Made by a program: the position numbers and the translations under genes
The notes under the pieces: model-generated
What the model saw: only the letters and a program-made list of their open reading frames with translations
The model's database searches: none
Told to the model about the DNA's origin: nothing
Assembly (NCBI GenBank): GCA_905479545.1
Contig: CAJQNE010000167.1
Coordinates: 1 to 9,879 of the forward strand
DNA from: an uncultured Gammaproteobacteria bacterium
Lineage (GTDB): Bacteria > Pseudomonadota > Gammaproteobacteria > CAJQNE01
Length of the DNA stretch: 9,879 nucleotides
Direction of reading: 5' to 3'
In this document: positions 1 to 5,904 of the stretch, piece after piece
Layout: each line of letters opens with the position of its first letter
How positions within the stretch are numbered: position 1 is the first letter of the stretch

Positions 1-1068
1 TGCGGCATTCGCCGTGAAGGCCTGCTCATTACACTCTGCAGCACTGGCAAAACCTGCGACCTCATAGGCCTGTAGGTTTTGCCGCATTAGTGGCACATGG
101 GTTCGACAAATTTCTGCCAACAACGGCTTTAAACCACTATGCAACTCAAAACGCGCATAGCCTTCCGCTGGCGCAGCGCCATGGCGAAGCCGCTGCAGCC
201 ATTCGTGAGTTTTTGGCGCGTGCTCACCGATTAGCCGCTCGGCGGCGGGGTCATCCATATTGCCGGAAAGTTGACCGAATAAAGCCGCGTCCGCCAAGGA
301 CAGTCGATGTCCGAATAGAAAATCGCGCTCTGCAAAAACCGGTTCCACAGAAGCTAATAAACGTAGAAACGCGTTATCTAGTAATTCATGAGTCGCCGGA
401 AAACCAGCCAAGCTTGGTGGCCGCAAGTTATCAGGTAAATCGTCATAAGCCGAACCCTCCGGCGCGACGCTAAACAAGTAAGGCAAACGCCGAACCTGCC
501 GCGCAGCGAAATACCGACCGTAAGCGCGCCGCGCCATAGGCAACAGCACTAACGATTGCCACTCCTCACCCAGTCGCGCACCCGCATTGTTGTCGAGCGC
601 AGCGGTTACCCAACGATTGTGATGCATCATATATAAACCGAATTCATCGGCGTAATCATCGATCAGTCGAATAATAAAATCAGCTGCCGGATCATCGTCT
701 GGCGTCAGCGCGGGAAACTGCTCAGCGCGGGGTGAGTGAAGCGCTAACCACTCCGCCATTGCGGTCGAATCATAAATATTATGTGGCGGCTGCGGAAACC
801 GGCCTGCGCCCGCGGTGGCAAATAAAAACGGCAATAATGGTAGTTCATCGTTGGCAGTCATCGGCGGCCAATGCAGCGGCAGCTTGCCCGCCCGCACCGC
901 GCTGTGCCGACGCGCTGCCCGCAGCGTTTCACTAAATGACGACTCCATCGGCACACGCTGATAGCGCAAGCCCGCGTAGCGCAGCATCAGTGCGGCTTTG
1001 AGGCAAAACGGCGATAACTCGGATTCGAACAGCTGCCAGCCAGCAACAGATTTAACTTGATTAGGCAT
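1..1068 (-). CDS. Glutathione S-transferase family protein, long form (3' end outside window)
   Basis: A leftward reading frame stays open from an ATG at 1068 to the window edge, giving 356 codons with no stop. The N-terminus looks like a GST thioredoxin-like domain: residues about 11-40 carry a strand followed by SPFCLKAALML (Ser19, Cys22), the place where GSTs bind or activate glutathione. Near residues 265-290 it reads ERDFLFGHRLSLADAALFGQL without the last residue, the typical helical C-domain signature 'flfG..lSlADaal'. At more than 356 residues it is far longer than a classical GST of about 210-230, so there is an extra stretch between the two domains. Substrate and true glutathione use are unknown; such proteins may be transferases, isomerases or non-catalytic. 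It is divergent from the thioesterase gene, 55 bp away. No Shine-Dalgarno sequence is visible before the ATG. Confidence 0.85.
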   Translation of the reverse strand, partial: MPNQVKSVAGWQLFESELSPFCLKAALMLRYAGLRYQRVPMESSFSETLRAARRHSAVRAGKLPLHWPPMTANDELPLLPFLFATAGAGRFPQPPHNIYDSTAMAEWLALHSPRAEQFPALTPDDDPAADFIIRLIDDYADEFGLYMMHHNRWVTAALDNNAGARLGEEWQSLVLLPMARRAYGRYFAARQVRRLPYLFSVAPEGSAYDDLPDNLRPPSLAGFPATHELLDNAFLRLLASVEPVFAERDFLFGHRLSLADAALFGQLSGNMDDPAAERLIGEHAPKTHEWLQRLRHGAAPAEGYARFELHSGLKPLLAEICRTHVPLMRQNLQAYEVAGFASAAECNEQAFTANAA

Positions 1069-1074
1069 GGCGAT

Positions 1075-1103
1075 AATTTAGCGAGCGCTTGCTCGGTACA
1101 CAA
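1075..1103 (-). promoter_or_regulatory. Candidate leaderless promoter of the long GST gene, with a dyad in the spacer
   Basis: On the minus strand TTGTGT (1103-1098) is followed after exactly 17 bases by TAAATT (1080-1075). This is a fair sigma70-type -35/-10 pair. Transcription would start near 1068, at the A of the GST start codon, which fits the missing Shine-Dalgarno sequence. The spacer contains the inverted repeat CGAGC-gctt-GCTCG (1082-1095), where a repressor could bind between -35 and -10. The promoter call rests only on pattern and spacing. Confidence 0.4.
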
Positions 1104-1123
1104 GCCTTGGCGATACTGCTGTT

Positions 1124-1660
1124 ATGACAGCACCGAATGAACCACCAACCAAACCGCCGAAAATGTCGCAAGCCGAGTTCCTCAGAAGGCTCGGCGATGG
1201 CTTTAATGAAGTGATTCCGCACAATGTCGACATCGGCATGAAGACAGAGTCGATTGTCGCTGGCGATGTGACGGTGCGGCTACCCTACCAGGAGCACTGG
1301 CTCGCCGACCCGCAACACGGCCTGATTCATACCGGCCTGCTAACCTCCATCGCCGACTCTGCCAGCGGTCTCGCAGTGTTTTCCGCCATCGGCGGCGGCG
1401 AGCGCATAGCGACACTGGATTTACGCCTCGACTACCTGCGCGCAGCCCTTGCTCCGCACGATCTTTATTGCCGCGCTCAGGTTATTCGCCAAACCAGACG
1501 CATCGTATTCGTTACCGCCCATGTTTTTCAGCGGATATCCAGTCAAGCCGGTGAGAACGACGTCCGGGTCGCCATAGCACAAGGCTCATTTATGCGCACG
1601 GGAAAACGCAAAGCTGGCTGGGAAAAGAAGGCAACACAAGCATCCGGAGCCAGCGCATGA
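1124..1660 (+). CDS. PaaI-family (hotdog-fold) acyl-CoA thioesterase, first of a coupled pair
   Basis: The 178-residue protein matches the PaaI/4HBT hotdog family, which hydrolyses acyl- or aryl-CoA thioesters in the cytoplasm. The helix signature is HTGLLTSIADSASGLAV from His69; Asp78 lies nine residues after the histidine, where PaaI enzymes keep their catalytic acid. The usual HGG is HTG here, a mild departure. The following strand, IATLDLRLDYLRAA (residues 95-108), is the family's second hallmark. The start is uncertain: neither the ATG at 1124 nor the in-frame ATG at 1163 (giving MSQAEFLRRLG) has a clear ribosome binding site, and the proline-rich first 13 residues look dispensable. Its stop overlaps the next gene's ATG (ATGA, 1657-1660). 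The substrate cannot be read from the sequence. Confidence 0.88.
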   Translation: MTAPNEPPTKPPKMSQAEFLRRLGDGFNEVIPHNVDIGMKTESIVAGDVTVRLPYQEHWLADPQHGLIHTGLLTSIADSASGLAVFSAIGGGERIATLDLRLDYLRAALAPHDLYCRAQVIRQTRRIVFVTAHVFQRISSQAGENDVRVAIAQGSFMRTGKRKAGWEKKATQASGASA

Positions 1661-2130
1661 GTACGGTCGCCGATAAACTCAATACCTCCCGCGAGCAGCA
1701 GAATTGCAGCACGCTGATCGACTATATTCCTTACGCAAAATATCTCGGCATAACGGCTGAAAAACAGGATAGCGGCTACCGCTTCTGCCTACCGTTTGCC
1801 GATAAGCTTGTCGGCAACGCCGCACTACCAGCACTGCACGGCGGAGTAGTCGCAGGCTTTGCCGAAACCGCCGCCTTATTAGCGGTGTTAATGCGCGAAG
1901 GCACCCAGCACCGCATTCCGAAATCAGTCGATTTTTCAGTCGACTATGTGCGCTCCGCCGGTGCGCATCCCACCTACGCTGATTGCACTGTCGTCCGCCA
2001 GGGTCTCAGCGTCGCGCTGGTGCAGGTTAACTGCTGGCAGAAAAAACCCGAACGTGTGGTGGCCGCGGCGAGAGTGCACTTTTTATTGGATGATTCATTT
2101 TTAGCGCCGGAGAGTCCCGAGTTTCCTTAG
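1657..2130 (+). CDS. PaaI-family (hotdog-fold) acyl-CoA thioesterase, second of a coupled pair
   Basis: The 157-residue protein is a second single-domain hotdog thioesterase. It shows the canonical HGGVVAGFAETAALLAVL from His61, with Glu70 in the position held by Asp78 in the upstream protein, and then the strand SVDFSVDYVRSAG. Its ATG overlaps the upstream stop in an ATGA. A good Shine-Dalgarno sequence (GGAG, 1646-1649) lies seven bases before it inside the preceding gene, so the two proteins should be made by translational coupling in similar amounts. The two sequences are clearly different from each other, so this is not a recent duplication. Hotdog proteins work as dimers or dimers of dimers, so a mixed complex is possible but inferred. 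No terminator with a T-tract follows; the palindromic repeat about 90 bp downstream might serve. Confidence 0.88.
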   Translation: MSTVADKLNTSREQQNCSTLIDYIPYAKYLGITAEKQDSGYRFCLPFADKLVGNAALPALHGGVVAGFAETAALLAVLMREGTQHRIPKSVDFSVDYVRSAGAHPTYADCTVVRQGLSVALVQVNCWQKKPERVVAAARVHFLLDDSFLAPESPEFP

Positions 2131-2183
2131 GTGGCTGACGACAGCGGACGATGCAGGCTGCTCGCAAATATTCTCGTGTGGGT

Positions 2184-2321
2184 GCGAATTCAGAAGGTGT
2201 CGGCAAACTAAAAAACAATCAGTCATTGCGAGCGTAGCGCGGCAATCTCACTACCTTTGAGCTTAGGGATTGCCGCGCTACGCTCGCAACGACGCTGTTT
2301 AACAATACCCTCCGAATTCGC
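2184..2321. repeat. Palindromic repeat element with nested inverted repeats (REP/MITE-like)
   Basis: The core is an inverted repeat of 26-nt arms (2222-2247 and 2268-2293), matching at 25 of 26 positions around a 20-nt loop; the arm contains TTGCGAGCGTAGCGCGGCAA. Outside it a second, looser inverted repeat, GCGAATTC-n-GA-n-GGT, brackets the core (2184-2198 against 2307-2321, 13 of 15 matching). Similar palindromes built on TTGCGAGC...GCAATC are, from memory, common interspersed repeats in proteobacterial genomes. No protein is encoded. The element lies between the thioesterase pair and trhO. Transcribed, it would form a very stable hairpin that could protect or end the upstream mRNA, although no T-tract follows. 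Confidence 0.75.
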
Positions 2322-2372
2322 GGCTACATCGCAATGCTACAATCCTCGCCAAGCCCTCAAACCCCAACCCCA

Positions 2373-3272
2373 ATGCAATACATCGTTGCCGCCCTCTACC
2401 GCTTTGTATCTTTGCCCGACTACGCCGAGCTGCGTGAGCCGCTGTTAGTCCGCTGCGCGACGTTAAAAATTACCGGCACTTTCCTGCTCGCAACTGAGGG
2501 CATTAATGGCACCGTCGCGGGTTCGCGTGAATCGATCAACGCATTGATAAAATGGTTTGATAAAGACCCACGTTTTGCCGGGCTCGACGTCAAAGAGTCA
2601 CTGAGCAATGACAATCCATTCCAGCGGATGAAGGTTAAGCTCAAAGAAGAAATCGTAACCTTGGCAGTGCCCGGTGTGGACCCGACTAAAACCGTCGGCC
2701 ACTACGCCACGTCAGAGGAATGGAACGCTCTACTGGAAGACCCCGAAGTACTGGTTATCGATACCCGCAATGACTATGAAGTCGAAATCGGCAGCTTCAA
2801 AAACGCGGTCAATCCCAACACCCGGGTATTCAGCGAATTTCCTGAATACGTCGATGGGCTAAATCCCGGCGAACACAAAAAAGTCGCGATGTTTTGCACC
2901 GGCGGCATTCGCTGCGAAAAAGCCACCAGCTATATGCTCAAACAAGGTTTTAGCGATGTCTATCACTTGCAGGGCGGAATTCTTAAATACCTGGAAGACC
3001 GTCGCGAAAAACCAGAAGCCCCGAACCTCTGGCAAGGCGAATGCTTTGTATTCGACGACCGCGTGACGGTTGACGCAAAGCTTAAACCCGGCAACAGCTC
3101 GATGTGTGACGGCTGCGGCCGACCAATAACACCAGAGCAGCGCCAACAGCCAGGTTACGAGATGGGTATTAGCTGCCCGCGTTGTATTGCCGACTTAACG
3201 CCAGATAAACGCGACCGGCTTGAAGAAAAACGTAAGCAGTTAAGACTGACTGCAGAACGGGCTGGAAAATAA
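2373..3272 (+). CDS. trhO: TrhO, O2-dependent tRNA uridine-34 hydroxylase (rhodanese family, formerly YceA)
   Basis: The protein matches the TrhO/YceA family, which hydroxylates uridine 34 of certain tRNAs to 5-hydroxyuridine using molecular oxygen, an early step toward wobble modification. Counted from ATG 2373 (299 residues), the N-terminal acylphosphatase-like domain contains LLATEGINGTVAGSRESI (about 38-55). The rhodanese domain contains VIDTRNDYEVEIGSFKNA and then the active-site loop FCTGGIRCEKA with Cys175 and Cys181. A C-terminal CxxC...CxxC set (MCDGCG and SCPRC) suggests metal binding. An in-frame ATG at 2334 would add 13 low-complexity residues; I prefer 2373 because relatives begin with a sequence like YIVAALYRF, but neither start has a good ribosome binding site. 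The protein is shorter than the E. coli enzyme, as in other short-form homologues. Confidence 0.93.
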   Translation: MQYIVAALYRFVSLPDYAELREPLLVRCATLKITGTFLLATEGINGTVAGSRESINALIKWFDKDPRFAGLDVKESLSNDNPFQRMKVKLKEEIVTLAVPGVDPTKTVGHYATSEEWNALLEDPEVLVIDTRNDYEVEIGSFKNAVNPNTRVFSEFPEYVDGLNPGEHKKVAMFCTGGIRCEKATSYMLKQGFSDVYHLQGGILKYLEDRREKPEAPNLWQGECFVFDDRVTVDAKLKPGNSSMCDGCGRPITPEQRQQPGYEMGISCPRCIADLTPDKRDRLEEKRKQLRLTAERAGK

Positions 3273-3298
3273 CAATCCGGACCCGCGCCGAACAGGCA

Positions 3299-4054
3299 TT
3301 ACTCCGGCCTGAATTGTGAGTAAGTAGTCGCGTCATTTGCGGCTAATCGATCACGCCAATTGACTAAATCCTCAAACCCTTCCGCCAACTCTGGATTATT
3401 CCAGCAACGCTGCGTCGCCGGCCCAAGTGGCGGTTCCGTGCGAGCTATCGGCGCAACAACTTCCAACACAACCGCCATAGCCATATCGGCATAGCTAAAA
3501 CTACCCAATAAATAATCACAGTTGGATTGGGCCAAGCCCTCCCAGGTTTTTAGCAGTGCCTGACGCGCCGCGTCCGGCTTTACTAAATGGGCATATTTAT
3601 GGTCTAACCGCTGCGCGGCATCACGGGCGACAAAACGCATTGGGCGACGCAACACTGCAGGTACGAAAGCCGGAAGCGCTTCCTCCAGCGCTTGGTTATT
3701 ACTAAGCACGCTGCGGACAACGCCGGTCCGGCCTGCTGCAAGTGCCGCTTCACTCAAGTGGTTCCAAGGAGCGATTGCATCCATGTCACCCAAGCGCCCA
3801 TCAGCTGCTGTTTCACTGGCGTACCGTGCAATCTCCCATGAGCCGCGAAAAACTTTGCCACCAGCGAACATCACCGGAACGGATACCGGGCCCGTCAACT
3901 GCCGCATACGCCAACGCAATCCGGGTTCTCTCAAGGTTGGGGTGTATTCCTTATAGCCATAAGCCAGCCCGCAATGCTCAAGCGCCCAGCGGGCTTTTTT
4001 AGTCCAAGGGGAAAACGATTCTCCGATTAGGAGTAACTTCTTTTGAGGTTTCAT
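3299..4054 (-). CDS. Short glutathione S-transferase-like protein
   Basis: The 251-residue protein has a GST thioredoxin-like N-terminal domain. LLLIGESFSPWTKKARWALE holds a Ser-Pro-Trp-Thr in place of a Cys or Tyr active site, and VPVMFAGGKVFRGSWEIARY contains the cis-Pro (VPV) and the glutathione-binding SWEIA segment. The rest is mostly helical, as in the GST C-domain, and includes CDYLLGSFSYADMAMAVVLE, the usual 'yllg..fSyADiam' motif. It should be cytoplasmic; its substrate is unknown. It is not a close copy of the long GST at 1-1068. The gene converges on trhO with only 26 bp between stops and no obvious terminator. A GGAG lies 12 bases before the ATG, slightly far for a ribosome binding site. 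A perfect palindrome at 4079-4094 is a likely operator. Confidence 0.85.
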   Translation of the reverse strand: MKPQKKLLLIGESFSPWTKKARWALEHCGLAYGYKEYTPTLREPGLRWRMRQLTGPVSVPVMFAGGKVFRGSWEIARYASETAADGRLGDMDAIAPWNHLSEAALAAGRTGVVRSVLSNNQALEEALPAFVPAVLRRPMRFVARDAAQRLDHKYAHLVKPDAARQALLKTWEGLAQSNCDYLLGSFSYADMAMAVVLEVVAPIARTEPPLGPATQRCWNNPELAEGFEDLVNWRDRLAANDATTYSQFRPE

Positions 4055-4078
4055 TAGTATTGAGAACTCCGCTCACGA

Positions 4079-4094
4079 TAGTCTGGCCAGACTA
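4079..4094. promoter_or_regulatory. Perfect 16-bp palindrome, candidate operator of the short GST gene
   Basis: TAGTCTGGCCAGACTA is a perfect dyad with no spacer, centred about 32 bp upstream of the GST ATG at 4054 and about 100 bp beyond the stop of higA. Such a symmetric site at this place fits binding of a dimeric regulator over or just downstream of the promoter. No matching regulator gene lies in the window, and I could not place a convincing -35/-10 pair around it. Confidence 0.5.
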
Positions 4095-4189
4095 CCAAAC
4101 CTCTACCGCTACAATCACTTTTCACAGCCTGACGCTTTGCTTCATGGGCACGATTGCAGTTAAGGTGCAGGCGCAGCGGAAAGAGTGTC

Positions 4190-4657
4190 TCACTGCATGT
4201 ATACGTTAGGCACCGAAGCGAAAAAGACCGAAGGACTTACGCCAAAACGCGCAGATAGCTTTGAAATATGTTCTCTGGTCAACGACCGCTTACCCGAAAG
4301 AATCATAGAAACTAATGATTTAGAGCCAATTTCATTCTTTAGGTCACCGCTCGCCAGTGAATACTGATCTACGAGCAAGCGCAAAGCCGATACTGCGGGG
4401 TCAACGCCTTCGGCTGATTCATGAAACTGTTGCAGTTCAGTTTGACTGGACTCATACGTTTCAATGGCTTGAGCTAATAAACCAATGAGTTCGTTCAGTG
4501 GCTCATTCTCTGAATCCTCTGCCACATCAAAAAGCTGTTCGACCAACTCCAGAGTTTTCTGGTAATCAACTTCGGATTTGATATGAATATAGCGATCAGC
4601 TTGGCGAGAAAACTCCAGAAAAGGATCGGTTAGTGCCTTTATATCTATTGCAAGCAT
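4190..4657 (-). CDS. higA: HigA antitoxin (XRE-type helix-turn-helix), type II toxin-antitoxin
   Basis: The 155-residue protein resembles E. coli HigA along its length. It has an acidic, helical N-terminal half that would bind the toxin, and then a C-terminal XRE-type HTH at about residues 105-148 containing EIGSKSLVSMILSGKRSLT and ISKLSARFGVSPSVFF. HigA neutralises HigB and, with it, represses the operon. The ATG lies four bases after the higB stop. A good ribosome binding site (GAGGG, eight bases upstream) sits inside the end of higB, so the pair is co-transcribed with the toxin first, the usual order in hig systems. The gene appears complete. No intrinsic terminator is visible in the 135 bp before the next gene in that direction. 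Confidence 0.95.
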   Translation of the reverse strand: MLAIDIKALTDPFLEFSRQADRYIHIKSEVDYQKTLELVEQLFDVAEDSENEPLNELIGLLAQAIETYESSQTELQQFHESAEGVDPAVSALRLLVDQYSLASGDLKNEIGSKSLVSMILSGKRSLTREHISKLSARFGVSPSVFFASVPNVYMQ

Positions 4658-4661
4658 GGTT

Positions 4662-4970
4662 TCAGCCCTCTTTTCGGTACTTCTTACACAGTTTGTCGTA
4701 TTCGGCGTGAGAGACGATATGCTTCACGTATATTCTTTGACTCTGAAACAGTATTGCAGCCATTAAGCGAAGGTTGTTGCCCCCGATATCAATAACCCAC
4801 CACTTATCCTTGTACTTAAAGTTATCCAGTGATGGAAACGCCGCCCGCAAGTGCTCCGGAGAAATGAACTGTCCCCGGCTAAGTACGTTATAAGCATCCA
4901 GGATGGCATCCCGTTCATTCGGGTGCTTTATAGCCGCCTCTGCGAATGGGCGTTTTGAGATGACGTGCAC
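4662..4970 (-). CDS. higB: HigB toxin, ribosome-dependent mRNA endonuclease
   Basis: The 102-residue protein closely matches E. coli HigB of the RelE superfamily, which cuts mRNA on the translating ribosome. Conserved stretches include AAFPSLDNFKYKDKWWVIDI, GGNNLRLMAAILF and the C-terminal HIVSHAEYDKLC, whose His and Tyr lie in the region that carries the active site in this subfamily. The start codon is GTG (4968-4970), with GGAG five bases upstream. An ATG overlapping it by one step is out of frame. The N-terminus MHVISKRPF lines up with MHLITQKAL of E. coli, which supports the GTG. The reading frame is intact, so the toxin is probably functional. It is transcribed from the promoter at 5001-5029. 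Confidence 0.95.
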   Translation of the reverse strand: MHVISKRPFAEAAIKHPNERDAILDAYNVLSRGQFISPEHLRAAFPSLDNFKYKDKWWVIDIGGNNLRLMAAILFQSQRIYVKHIVSHAEYDKLCKKYRKEG

Positions 4971-4983
4971 ATACGCTCCGACC

Positions 4984-5046
4984 GTTCACAATATGTGAAT
5001 ATAGTACACGACCCTTAGGCTGTTCACAATTTGTGAATTCGTGTAC
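4984..5046 (-). promoter_or_regulatory. higBA promoter with twin HigA operators
   Basis: On the minus strand TTGTGA (5029-5024), 17 bases, then TACTAT (5006-5001) form a good sigma70 promoter about 30 bp before higB. Two near-identical palindromes flank it. TTCACAATTTGTGAA (5023-5037) overlaps the -35 and TTCACAATATGTGAA (4985-4999) lies just after the -10; their centres are 38 bp apart, and with flanking bases they match at 16 of 17 positions. A further inverted repeat, GTACACG (5004-5010) with CGTGTAC (5040-5046), brackets the upstream operator. This arrangement fits autorepression by HigA or HigBA, as known for type II systems. Confidence 0.8.
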
Positions 5047-5061
5047 CTATTGAGCGTGGAG

Positions 5062-5901
5062 TTACTGCTCTGGTGAAGCTTCGATTCCACATACCAAACC
5101 TGCCAAAACCTTCTCTGCCGTTGGGTAGTCCTTCAACCCACCAGAAACCCAGCATTTTCTTCTTTCATTTCTAAAGTCATCCCAGACAAATTGCTTTTTC
5201 TTTATGTCAAATACGGTCGCCGAAGTAACGCTTGCTGGTGGGCTACTTAGAGTCACAACACTTCTTGCCAACGTCGATGAAACTAAGAAATTGTCAATAA
5301 CCAATAGCTTGTCAAACCTCTCCAGCTCAGGAATATCCGCAACGATATTGTCATCACTTGGCAAATACCCTTTTTGCTTACATTTGTATAAATATGCACC
5401 ACTGCGACCATGACTTGCATAACGCCCTAGCCTTTCATCCTTGTACTGCCAATACTGACACTCGAGACGCATCACTCCATCACGAAGCCGCTGGTAGCCT
5501 TCATCTATGCTACCAACCGGATGTGGAGCATCTCTCATAGCTGCGATCACGTCGCCGCTTTTCTTGTCTTTCAAGTTAAGGTCATCGTAGCCACCAGGAA
5601 AGGTACAAACGAAAGGCAAGGGCAAGATTTCATGTCTGATTCCTTTTTCGTTTAATACCTGTGACACAGCATCGGAAATCAACCGAATATCTTCGAGAGC
5701 ATCTGCCTTGGAAAAATAGTTATCCGCAAACGCCATAGTCGACCAGTAACGACACGCATCAACAATCACGGCCACCCGATCATTCTTCAGGTTAATTTCA
5801 GTGTCAGCAGAAGTCGGCACCATGGCTTTGTCCAGCGCAGCACATCCTCCAAGTAGGAACACCATCCCTATATAAGGTAAAAGTATCGCGTAATTAAACA
5901 T
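5062..5901 (-). CDS. Predicted lipoprotein of unknown function, downstream member of a tandem paralogous pair
   Basis: I do not recognise this 279-residue family. The N-terminus is a short hydrophobic signal ending in the lipobox LGGC (lipidated Cys20); Ala at +2 predicts the outer membrane. The signal lacks the usual basic residue before the hydrophobic core. The mature protein shares with its neighbour a conserved N-terminal block (NLKNDRVAVIVDAC then YWS), a central CQYWxYK, and a C-terminal block (QFVWDDFRN, KCWV, DYP, EKVLAGL, CGIE). Six mature cysteines are conserved in both copies (VDAC, FVC, LEC, YKC, KCW, VCG), which suggests disulfide bonds in the periplasm. The ATG lies three bases after the upstream stop; the ribosome binding site is poor, so coupling to the upstream gene is likely. 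higBA follows on the same strand with no visible terminator between. Confidence 0.8.
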   Translation of the reverse strand: MFNYAILLPYIGMVFLLGGCAALDKAMVPTSADTEINLKNDRVAVIVDACRYWSTMAFADNYFSKADALEDIRLISDAVSQVLNEKGIRHEILPLPFVCTFPGGYDDLNLKDKKSGDVIAAMRDAPHPVGSIDEGYQRLRDGVMRLECQYWQYKDERLGRYASHGRSGAYLYKCKQKGYLPSDDNIVADIPELERFDKLLVIDNFLVSSTLARSVVTLSSPPASVTSATVFDIKKKQFVWDDFRNERRKCWVSGGLKDYPTAEKVLAGLVCGIEASPEQ

Positions 5902-5904
5902 TGC

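Noticed and set aside
90..473. 127-residue rightward open frame at the window start
   Set aside because: It is antisense to the long GST gene, whose family motifs continue across this stretch; it is a shadow frame.
2334..2372. Upstream ATG as the start of trhO
   Set aside because: The added 13 residues are low-complexity (Ser/Pro/Gln/Thr), lack a ribosome binding site, and are not expected in the family.
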